DNA from: Candidatus Cloacimonadota bacterium
GTDB lineage: Bacteria; Cloacimonadota; Cloacimonadia; Cloacimonadales; WRIO01
Direction of reading: 5' to 3'
NCBI GenBank assembly: GCA_023230175.1
Contig: JALNXV010000273.1
Coordinates: forward strand, 1 to 5,045
Length of the DNA stretch: 5,045 bases
Below the pieces are notes generated by a model. The model saw only the letters and a list, made by a program, of their open reading frames with translations, did not search any database and was not told where the DNA came from. The translations under genes were made by a program, and so were the position numbers. Positions 1-5,045 of the stretch are shown piece after piece. The first letter of the stretch is position 1. Each line of letters opens with the position of its first letter.

Positions 1-1232
1 AAAGCAGCAGTTCCAAGCCGTATTACATGACATGGGAACTTGAACTGCTTGCTCTTGTTCTGAGTCTCCCATCGTTCGATGTATCCCATCAAGTCAAACA
101 ATGACACCTGGTCTTCGCTTGTCATTCTGTGCTTTGGAGAGAACTGCTTTAGATAATCATCTATTTTTCTTCTGGCATCAAGATAGTCTTTCTCCTCGAT
201 TGTCCTGAGCGGAAGGGATATTTCGATGACCTCATGCCTCAGATCCAAATCAGGTCTGATCTCGTTGCGTGCCCTGTTGAATCCTCTGACGACTGAATCG
301 GCAATCCTTTCGCCAGTAGCATCGCACTCCTCTCCAAGGTCGTAGTTGCACCAGACTTCTCCGGCTTGGGCGTTCCAGTCAATCAGCTCTTTTTCATTGA
401 CTTTGCTCACCCTAATCAGATCAATGGGGTTCTGATCTCCTGCAGCTCCACATATCGGAAGGATATAGACGTTTGAGTCAAGCTTTGCTCTAATGTGCTT
501 GCGAGCATAGTGCCAATAATCTGCAGAAGCAAAGTAATGAAGCTCCATTATCTGGGACGGGCATGGAATATTGACCATTACGCCTGTCAATGTGCCATCA
601 GGACTCCATGTATACAACATATCTGCACTATGGTCGGATGGACCTTCGAATCGGACAAAATTGTCCAGACTGCAGGCACCGTACATCTTGGAGTACTCGG
701 TGCCGTTAGAATTCCTGAACACAGGTCTTCTATTGAATGCGACAGCAGCATAATCATGAGCAAAGCTAATTCCGCCCGGCTTCCTGCTATCCCATGCTTC
801 ACGAATCATCTGACTGACCCTTACAACCCAGAAATCAGTAAGTTCCTTTCCCTGAATGATGTTATCAGGGACCTCCATGGCAAGTGCTTTGTCTTCGCCA
901 ACGACAGCAACAAACCTATCTCTCAGTCCATCGTTGAGAAACGTGTTCGATGTATGGGTATGGGTAGCTCCGACGGTAATCTTGCTCACATCCAGTCCGT
1001 TATAGCCGTCAAGCTCTTCTTTGAGCCGGCGCAGAAGTTCTGACCCAATTCCAGGCATGTCGCAACTTACAATCACTGCCTGATCAGAGCCGTTATCCAG
1101 CGCAAGCGCTGTTGCGGTAAGCGGATCATGAACATACCTGCATACACGATAGTACATCTGTCCAATGAGAAAGAAAGGTCTCTGCGGAGTAATTTCAACG
1201 CTTGCCCATCCGATTCTTATACTGTTTTTCAT
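1..1232 (-). CDS. Neutral/alkaline ceramidase-like superfamily protein, copy B (3' end beyond window)
   Basis: Translating from the ATG at 1232 gives 410 codons with no stop, running off the left edge. By alignment with copy A, about 80 residues remain outside. The protein is collinear with copy A, matches it at roughly half of positions by eye, and shows no frameshift. It keeps the same landmarks: IGWASVEITP (7-16), VSCDM (55-59), ATHTHTS (89-95, H91 and H93), the AWDSRKPGG block (146-154), PCPSQIMELHYF (223-234), SADYWHYA (236-243) and GAAGDQNPID (262-271). It also shares both substitutions seen in copy A: Asn (N268) at the nucleophile Ser position and Cys (C224) where a zinc-binding His is expected. 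The segment that should carry the Glu and Tyr ligands is not in view. The two copies differ most in the loop after the HTH motif (about 96-132) and near 360-400, which may reflect different substrates or a heteromeric pair. There is no signal peptide. The annotation as an intact gene is conditional on its unseen end. Confidence 0.8.
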   Translation of the reverse strand, partial: MKNSIRIGWASVEITPQRPFFLIGQMYYRVCRYVHDPLTATALALDNGSDQAVIVSCDMPGIGSELLRRLKEELDGYNGLDVSKITVGATHTHTSNTFLNDGLRDRFVAVVGEDKALAMEVPDNIIQGKELTDFWVVRVSQMIREAWDSRKPGGISFAHDYAAVAFNRRPVFRNSNGTEYSKMYGACSLDNFVRFEGPSDHSADMLYTWSPDGTLTGVMVNIPCPSQIMELHYFASADYWHYARKHIRAKLDSNVYILPICGAAGDQNPIDLIRVSKVNEKELIDWNAQAGEVWCNYDLGEECDATGERIADSVVRGFNRARNEIRPDLDLRHEVIEISLPLRTIEEKDYLDARRKIDDYLKQFSPKHRMTSEDQVSLFDLMGYIERWETQNKSKQFKFPCHVIRLGTAA

Positions 1233-1235
1233 TTC

Positions 1236-2711
1236 TCAGCCCTCGAAAAGCTCATCAATGTTCTTTATTGTGATTTCAACCAGCTTATCTCCGCCGTCCG
1301 GACCAACCGTCGTCGAAGCAGGCTTGCTTGAATAAGACCCGCCGTTCACCGCTTCGACTGTCGGAAGATAGCCGCCGCTTCCGTTGGTCAGCTGCATGAT
1401 GAAGATGTTTCTCGCCTTGCTGCGAGCCTGGATTCTGAACGAGTAGTCTACGAACAGCTCGAACGGGTTGCTGGCAAATGCAGCATCGCCGATTCGGAAG
1501 ATGCTCGTCTCAAAGTCATACTTGTCATTCTCGTTCTGCTGCTTGTATCTGGAAACCACTCCGATGGGCTCGAACATCTTAACGAGGTCTGTGTAATCCA
1601 TCCGCTTGGTTCCTGGGAATTTCTTAAGGTAATCCTTGATGAGCTTGTCGGCTTCTTCGTAATCAGCCTTGGTCACCTTCCTGATCGGGAAGCTGCACTT
1701 CACTGTCCGGTAATCCAGAACACCATCATGGCGAATGCGGTTCCTGGCTCTTCTGTACGCTCTGGCTACAGCATCGGCAATCCTTTCTCCTGAGGCGTTG
1801 CACTGCTCGCCGGGGTCATAGTTGCACCAGACTTCTCCAGCCTGAGCATTCCAAAGAGCAAGCTCTTTCTCGTTTGTCTTGCTGAACTTCACAAGGTCTA
1901 TAGGATTCTGGTCCCCTGCCGCTCCGCAGATCGGAAGGACGAAGATGTTCTTGTCAAGCTTCTTTCTTATCTGGGTCCTGGCGTAGTGCCAGTAATCGGC
2001 AGAAATGAAATAATGAAGCTCCATGATCTGGGAAGGACACGGCACGTCGACAATTGCACCTGTCAGCTCATTGTTCTCATCGAACGTGAACAGAGTCTGA
2101 ACAGAATGGTCTGAAGAACCTTCGAAACGGACAAAGCTGTCCTTGCTGCAGGCTCCGTACATTATCGATTCTTCTGTGCCGTCTTCATGCTTGAAAACAG
2201 GCCTTCGGTTGAAAGCGATGGCCGCATAGTCCTGCATGACAGCGATTCCGCCGGGCTTTCTGCTATCCCAGGCATCGAAGATGATGCTGCTGATCCTATC
2301 AAGCCAGAACTGAGTGGCCTCTTCACCTTCAAGAAGATCATCAGGCTTGTCAAAGGCTGGAACCTTGTCTTCTCCAAGGAAAATCTTGAAATCCTTGAAG
2401 AAATCGCCGCTGAAATAGCTTGAAGTATGAGTATGAGTGGCACCGACAGTCAGATGAGCTGAATCGATTCCATTGTGACCGTCGACTTTCTTCTTGATCC
2501 GTTCAATCAACGGCGGATCGAATTCGGTCATGTCGCAGCTGACCATGATTGCGCTGTTCTTGCCATTGTCAATCGCAAGAGCTGTTGCAGTTATTGGGTC
2601 GTGAACGTACCGTGATACCCGGTCGTACATCTGCCCGCAGAGAATCACAGGCATGTCAGGAGTAATGCTGACGCTGGCCCATCCGATCTTGAAGTTTCCA
2701 AAGCTTTTCAT
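1236..2711 (-). CDS. Neutral/alkaline ceramidase-like superfamily protein, copy A (altered active site)
   Basis: This 491-residue protein resembles the neutral/alkaline non-lysosomal ceramidase family, zinc amidases that cleave N-acyl chains from sphingoid bases. Family-like landmarks in order are: the N-terminal IGWASVSITP strand (9-18); VSCDM (57-61); the metal-site ATHTHTS (91-97, H93 and H95); PCPSQ (224-228); SADYW (237-241); GAAGDQNPID (263-272); NPFELF with E418; and GGYLPT with Y448 followed by GGSY (457-460). In ceramidases the ligands are two His, one Glu and one Tyr, and the nucleophile is the Ser of GDVSPN. Here the first His, Glu and Tyr positions appear kept. The second His seems to be C225, and the Ser is N269. 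The protein lacks the signal peptide and the C-terminal immunoglobulin-like domain that secreted ceramidases (about 650-750 residues) carry. It is therefore probably cytoplasmic, with a different substrate, perhaps the product of the adjacent transporter. Family membership is fairly sure; ceramidase activity is doubtful. Confidence 0.82.
   Translation of the reverse strand: MKSFGNFKIGWASVSITPDMPVILCGQMYDRVSRYVHDPITATALAIDNGKNSAIMVSCDMTEFDPPLIERIKKKVDGHNGIDSAHLTVGATHTHTSSYFSGDFFKDFKIFLGEDKVPAFDKPDDLLEGEEATQFWLDRISSIIFDAWDSRKPGGIAVMQDYAAIAFNRRPVFKHEDGTEESIMYGACSKDSFVRFEGSSDHSVQTLFTFDENNELTGAIVDVPCPSQIMELHYFISADYWHYARTQIRKKLDKNIFVLPICGAAGDQNPIDLVKFSKTNEKELALWNAQAGEVWCNYDPGEQCNASGERIADAVARAYRRARNRIRHDGVLDYRTVKCSFPIRKVTKADYEEADKLIKDYLKKFPGTKRMDYTDLVKMFEPIGVVSRYKQQNENDKYDFETSIFRIGDAAFASNPFELFVDYSFRIQARSKARNIFIMQLTNGSGGYLPTVEAVNGGSYSSKPASTTVGPDGGDKLVEITIKNIDELFEG
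1240..1244 (-). promoter_or_regulatory. Shine-Dalgarno site of the second ceramidase-like gene
   Basis: GAGGG at 1244-1240 lies 7 bases before the ATG at 1232-1230 and is formed by the final Glu-Gly codons of copy A. The TGA of copy A (1238-1236) is only 3 bases before this ATG. This supports the start choice and tight coupling of the two paralogues. Confidence 0.75.
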
Positions 2712-2712
2712 T

Positions 2713-4074
2713 TCAGTAAATCACCTCGATACCAAGTATAGCACAGAGGTCCTTGAGGGCTTCCGCTTGATTTCCATACGATACAATCACATGCTGGCTC
2801 TGAACGTTCTGAGCGAACTGCTCAACCGTGCAGCTGTCAGGAATGACCCTCAGGCTGCTGAGCTGCGGAGCCGGCTTATCCCAGCCGAATTCCTCCCATG
2901 ACGGAGGAGCAACAGCAGTGCCTGTATATACATGAAGGACGAACTTGCCTTTTTTCATTGCAAGCCTGGAGCATGTCACATATCCGGTCTTTACCTTTGA
3001 TACGTTCAGCAAAGAGGAATTGAGCAGTCCGAACGCAGCCGGAAGCATCTTGACCTTTCCATCAACCACTGTTTCCGGAACATAATCAGGCACCCCGATC
3101 AGCATGCTGTCATCGAAGTATTCGTAGTATTCCATGTAATGAGCAGTCTCGCCTGTAATGAACTTGTTCATAAGCTGGGTCAGGTTTCCCATCACATCGT
3201 TTTCCGGAGTAGTCTCGACATCATACAGATGCTTGAGAAGCATAAGAACCATTGCAGGAGGGAATCCAAGCAGTTTCTTCATTCCATCTACATCATTGAT
3301 CGTCACTGCGCTGTACCCGCGCTCTTTGATTCTCTTCCCGATTGCAAGTGCATATCCTGCACCCTTCCTGATGACCTCATCATCGCAAGGCTTGATGATA
3401 TCCCAGTTTTTGCGGATATAGGAAACGATCTTGTCAATCTCTGCCGGCTTTACTTTCTCGAGGTTCTGAACCATCTCAAGCATCTCGAAGTTCTCGGCTT
3501 CAGTGCCGAACACCCTTCGGATTGCAGCTGCATCATATGCAGTTCCGTACAGGAGCATGTCACGGTATCCCATGGAGCCAATTCTGGCTGTCCGGAGGTT
3601 CTGAGCAGCCGATGCAGCCTTCAAGAATGCATCAATCTTTAGCATCGGCATTTCCTTGCCTATGCTGTTGTAAACGAAGCGGAACTTGAAGTCCATCTCC
3701 TCCATTGCAGGACGCAAGGCACTTGTCCCGGCCTGTTCGGCGGTAGTTACGATCCTTCCGTCTTCCTTCCAGCCGCAGAGCCCCCAGAGAAGCATCGGCT
3801 TCTCCCTGAAATGATCAATCACCTGAATCACAGCATGGGTTGGAATCCAGCCGGCAATGCAGATGACGACGGAGGAGAACTTCTTCCCTTCAAGGATCGA
3901 AATGGCTTTCTTCCCGGATGCGTAATCATAGTCATCACGTACAATCCCTGCATCAATAGCTTCGACTCCTAGTTTTCTGATCTCCGATAACGCCTCGTCA
4001 TGCTTGAGAACCAGGCGTTCCATAGCAGTATTGATTTCTCCAAAACAGATAAAAGCAGTTTCTATTGTATTCAT
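2713..4074 (-). CDS. L-fucose/L-arabinose isomerase-fold protein (sugar isomerase-like)
   Basis: This 453-residue soluble protein has no signal peptide or membrane helix. It resembles the L-fucose/L-arabinose isomerase-like superfamily: an N-terminal Rossmann-like half, a middle sugar-binding domain and a C-terminal beta domain. Recognisable parts are the PTHAVIQVIDHF segment at 78-89, followed by a KPMLLWGLCGW strand (92-102), and the metal-site stretch TTPENDVMG at 288-296. Acidic residues follow at D321/D322, and a C-terminal SQHVIVSYGN lies at 426-435. By family analogy E291, D321 or D322 and H428 would bind the divalent cation used in aldose-ketose isomerisation. FucI itself is near 590 residues, so this is one of the shorter, largely uncharacterised relatives. 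The start at 4074 is chosen because it has a well-spaced Shine-Dalgarno site and begins 4 bases after the permease stop. The gene sits between a sugar transporter and two ceramidase-like enzymes. A cytoplasmic role on the imported sugar is a reasonable inference, but the substrate is unknown and catalysis is not certain. Confidence 0.8.
   Translation of the reverse strand: MNTIETAFICFGEINTAMERLVLKHDEALSEIRKLGVEAIDAGIVRDDYDYASGKKAISILEGKKFSSVVICIAGWIPTHAVIQVIDHFREKPMLLWGLCGWKEDGRIVTTAEQAGTSALRPAMEEMDFKFRFVYNSIGKEMPMLKIDAFLKAASAAQNLRTARIGSMGYRDMLLYGTAYDAAAIRRVFGTEAENFEMLEMVQNLEKVKPAEIDKIVSYIRKNWDIIKPCDDEVIRKGAGYALAIGKRIKERGYSAVTINDVDGMKKLLGFPPAMVLMLLKHLYDVETTPENDVMGNLTQLMNKFITGETAHYMEYYEYFDDSMLIGVPDYVPETVVDGKVKMLPAAFGLLNSSLLNVSKVKTGYVTCSRLAMKKGKFVLHVYTGTAVAPPSWEEFGWDKPAPQLSSLRVIPDSCTVEQFAQNVQSQHVIVSYGNQAEALKDLCAILGIEVIY
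2721..2727 (-). promoter_or_regulatory. Shine-Dalgarno site of the first ceramidase-like gene, inside the isomerase-like gene
   Basis: GAGGTGA at 2727-2721 is a near-perfect anti-16S match, 9 bases before the ATG at 2711-2709. It is made from the last codons of the upstream gene (the EVI codons before the final Tyr). The upstream TGA (2715-2713) is separated from the ATG by a single base, so translation of the two genes is probably coupled. Confidence 0.85.
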
Positions 4075-4078
4075 ATTC

Positions 4079-4951
4079 CTAGCCCTTGATAGCTCCGCTG
4101 GTAATTCCAGCAACGAAGTACCGGTTCATAGCGAGATAGATTATAATCATAGGTGCAATCGCAAGGACAGTTCCAGCCATCAGAAGGTTGTACTGCGATG
4201 CTCCTTCGCCTCCGAAGTTCTTAAGTGCGACAATTGCAACGACCAGAGGCTGCTGCTTCGTGTTCCCAAGAGTGAATACCATCGGCAGCAGATATGCGTT
4301 CCATGAGGAACTGAAGCTCATAAGTGCAATAGTTGCAAGAATCGGCGTCGATAGCGGAAGAATTATCCTTCTGTATATGCCGAAGAAAGAACAGCCATCT
4401 ATCTTCGCCGCTTCATCAATCTGAGGGCTTATCGTCCTCAGATATCCCATTGACAGAAACAGGTTCGAGGCGCTGGTGGTGAATATCTGCACGATGGCGG
4501 CACCATACAGGTTATTCAGCTTCATCTTGGCAGCAAGCTGAACAATCGGGAATATCGTCACCGATCCTGCAGCGACGAACATCGTTCCAAGAAATATCTT
4601 CATGATTATCGATCTTCCAGGGAAGTTGCCTCTCTGGAAACAGTATGAAGACATTGAAGTGAAGAACACAGTCCCCACAGTTGTCAGGACCGAGAGGATT
4701 ATCGAGTTCAGAGTGTAGTTTGCAAACGTAACCCTGCGGCCGCCGATCTTCGATCCTGAAGTCCAGGCTGTGACGAAGTTGTCGAAAGTGAATTTCTTTG
4801 GAATCAGGTTCGGACCGCCCTGCATGATCTCGGCATTCGTCTTGAATGAAGCGGAAATAGTATAGAGTATCGGTATAAGCGTGATTACTACAAGAAGAAT
4901 CAGAAGAATGTATGTCAGGGTGCTTGACCACCATCGCTGTTCAGTTTTCAT
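4079..4951 (-). CDS. Carbohydrate ABC transporter permease, MalG-type (CUT1 family, BPD_transp_1 domain)
   Basis: This is a 290-residue integral membrane subunit of a binding-protein-dependent sugar importer, a normal length for MalG-type permeases. An N-terminal helix lies at about 13-35. It is followed by a periplasmic loop typical of the family (SASFKTNAEI, then a TFDNFV segment near 55-60). Further helices fall near 80-104, 115-140, 148-168, 203-225 and 255-278. The cytoplasmic EAA loop that contacts the ATPase is clear: E180-A181-A182, G186 and the closing ILP at 197-199, within DEAAKIDGCSFFGIYRRIIL. The conserved SSSWNAYLLP stretch follows at 214-223, and the C-terminus has the usual NRYFVAGITSGAIKG ending. 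The partner permease lies upstream. No solute-binding protein or ATPase is in the window; many CUT1 operons in Gram-positive bacteria lack the ATPase and share one encoded elsewhere. Substrate specificity cannot be read from this subunit. The neighbours suggest a sugar or sugar conjugate. Confidence 0.95.
   Translation of the reverse strand: MKTEQRWWSSTLTYILLILLVVITLIPILYTISASFKTNAEIMQGGPNLIPKKFTFDNFVTAWTSGSKIGGRRVTFANYTLNSIILSVLTTVGTVFFTSMSSYCFQRGNFPGRSIIMKIFLGTMFVAAGSVTIFPIVQLAAKMKLNNLYGAAIVQIFTTSASNLFLSMGYLRTISPQIDEAAKIDGCSFFGIYRRIILPLSTPILATIALMSFSSSWNAYLLPMVFTLGNTKQQPLVVAIVALKNFGGEGASQYNLLMAGTVLAIAPMIIIYLAMNRYFVAGITSGAIKG
4083..4087 (-). promoter_or_regulatory. Shine-Dalgarno site that fixes the start of the isomerase-like gene
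   Basis: AAGGG at 4087-4083 lies 8 bases before the ATG at 4074-4072, inside the last codons of the permease gene. A second, closer AGGA (4080-4077) has only 2 bases of spacing. The site supports the ATG at 4074 over the in-frame ATG at 4113, which would overlap the permease by 35 bases and add a non-conserved-looking 13-residue leader. Confidence 0.7.
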
Positions 4952-4955
4952 ATCA

Positions 4956-4963
4956 CTCCTCCT
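4956..4963 (-). promoter_or_regulatory. Strong Shine-Dalgarno site of the MalG-type permease
   Basis: The mRNA reads AGGAGGAG at 4963-4956. The AGGAGG core ends 6 bases before the ATG at 4951-4949. The site overlaps the TAG stop of the preceding membrane-protein gene (4964-4962). The two permeases are therefore probably translationally coupled, as expected for subunits needed in equal amounts. Confidence 0.85.
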
Positions 4964-5045
4964 AGTCTACCTGACTGCTCTTGCGAGTCAAGCGAAGATA
5001 AAGCAATGTGACTAAAGTCAGAATAATTGCCACTATCACGGTGCA
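4962..5045 (-). CDS. C-terminal end of a membrane protein, probably the first sugar ABC transporter permease (partial)
   Basis: Only the last 27 codons and a TAG stop (4964-4962) lie in the window; the 5' part is beyond the right edge. The visible peptide is a hydrophobic segment (TVIVAIILTLVTLLYL) followed by a short basic, polar tail (RLTRKSSQVD). This is how the last transmembrane helix and cytoplasmic tail of a CUT1 inner-membrane permease of the MalF/UgpA/LplB type normally look. The frame ends 10 bases before a MalG-type permease, and in this transporter class the MalF-type gene usually sits directly upstream of the MalG-type gene. The assignment therefore rests on the hydrophobic end and its position; no EAA loop or other diagnostic motif is in view. 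Any other polytopic membrane protein is possible but less likely. Confidence 0.7.
   Translation of the reverse strand, partial: CTVIVAIILTLVTLLYLRLTRKSSQVD

Larger units (their letters stand above)
1..2711 (-). repeat. Tandem, diverged duplication of the ceramidase-like gene
   Basis: Genes A (2711-1236) and B (1232-1) are head-to-tail paralogues that align over the full visible length with only small gaps. Equivalent blocks lie about 1,476-1,479 bases apart. For example, TAGTTGCACCAGACTTCTCC on the plus strand begins at 343 and again at 1819. Nucleotide identity is patchy and short stretches are interrupted, so the duplication is old and has diverged under protein-level selection rather than being a recent copying event or a mobile repeat. 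Confidence 0.85.

Noticed and set aside
495..1043. A 182-codon open frame on the plus strand, opposite copy B.
   Set aside because: It is fully antisense to a frame whose protein aligns with copy A from end to end. Its own translation has no recognisable motif or domain, so it is a shadow.
343..1838. Short identical DNA blocks about 1.48 kb apart that could be read as direct repeats of a mobile element.
   Set aside because: They fall at equivalent codons of the two ceramidase-like paralogues and are explained by gene duplication. No transposase or inverted ends are present.
3139..3642. A 167-codon open frame on the plus strand opposite the isomerase-like gene.
   Set aside because: It is antisense to a conserved gene, rich in Cys, His and Ser as shadow frames often are, and has no convincing product.
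4075..4113. A longer isomerase-like protein starting at the ATG at 4113.
   Set aside because: It would overlap the permease by 35 bases and lacks a well-placed Shine-Dalgarno site. The ATG at 4074 has one and fits the operon spacing.
4512..4934. A 140-codon frame on the minus strand inside the MalG-type permease.
   Set aside because: It is the same strand in another frame. The peptide is rich in Asp, His and Cys and has no membrane segments, whereas the overlapping frame is a clear permease.
4952..4961. A possible promoter or terminator in the gap between the two permease genes.
   Set aside because: The gap is only 10 bases and holds the Shine-Dalgarno site. No hairpin with a T-run or promoter-like pair is visible there, and the other gaps are shorter still.

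Overview
The window is a 5-kb slice from the interior of one operon. Every supported gene is on the minus strand, so transcription runs from high to low coordinates. Coding density is essentially total: the gaps between genes are 1 to 10 bases, and no promoter or terminator is visible. The organism is a bacterium of roughly even base composition with purine-rich Shine-Dalgarno sites. The gene content (a CUT1-type sugar permease pair followed by sugar-enzyme-like genes) fits a saccharolytic anaerobe of the Firmicutes or Spirochaetes kind, but the sequence does not fix the lineage.

Layout in transcription order. (1) 5045-4962: the last 27 residues of a membrane protein, most likely the first (MalF/UgpA/LplB-type) permease of a carbohydrate ABC transporter. 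(2) 4951-4079: a complete MalG-type permease with a clear EAA loop. (3) 4074-2713: a 453-residue protein of the L-fucose/L-arabinose isomerase-like fold. (4) 2711-1236: a 491-residue protein of the neutral/alkaline ceramidase-like superfamily without a signal peptide. (5) 1232-1: a diverged tandem paralogue of gene 4, open for 410 codons and cut by the window edge.

Read together, the operon looks like an import-and-process module. A small carbohydrate or carbohydrate conjugate is brought in by the transporter and then handled in the cytoplasm by an isomerase-like enzyme and two related metal-dependent hydrolase-like enzymes. The substrate is unknown. Both ceramidase-like proteins share two departures from characterised ceramidases. 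The GDVSPN nucleophile motif reads GDQNPI, with Asn where the catalytic Ser should be. The second zinc-binding His appears to be Cys. They are therefore unlikely to be ordinary ceramidases, and this pair is the most interesting part of the window.
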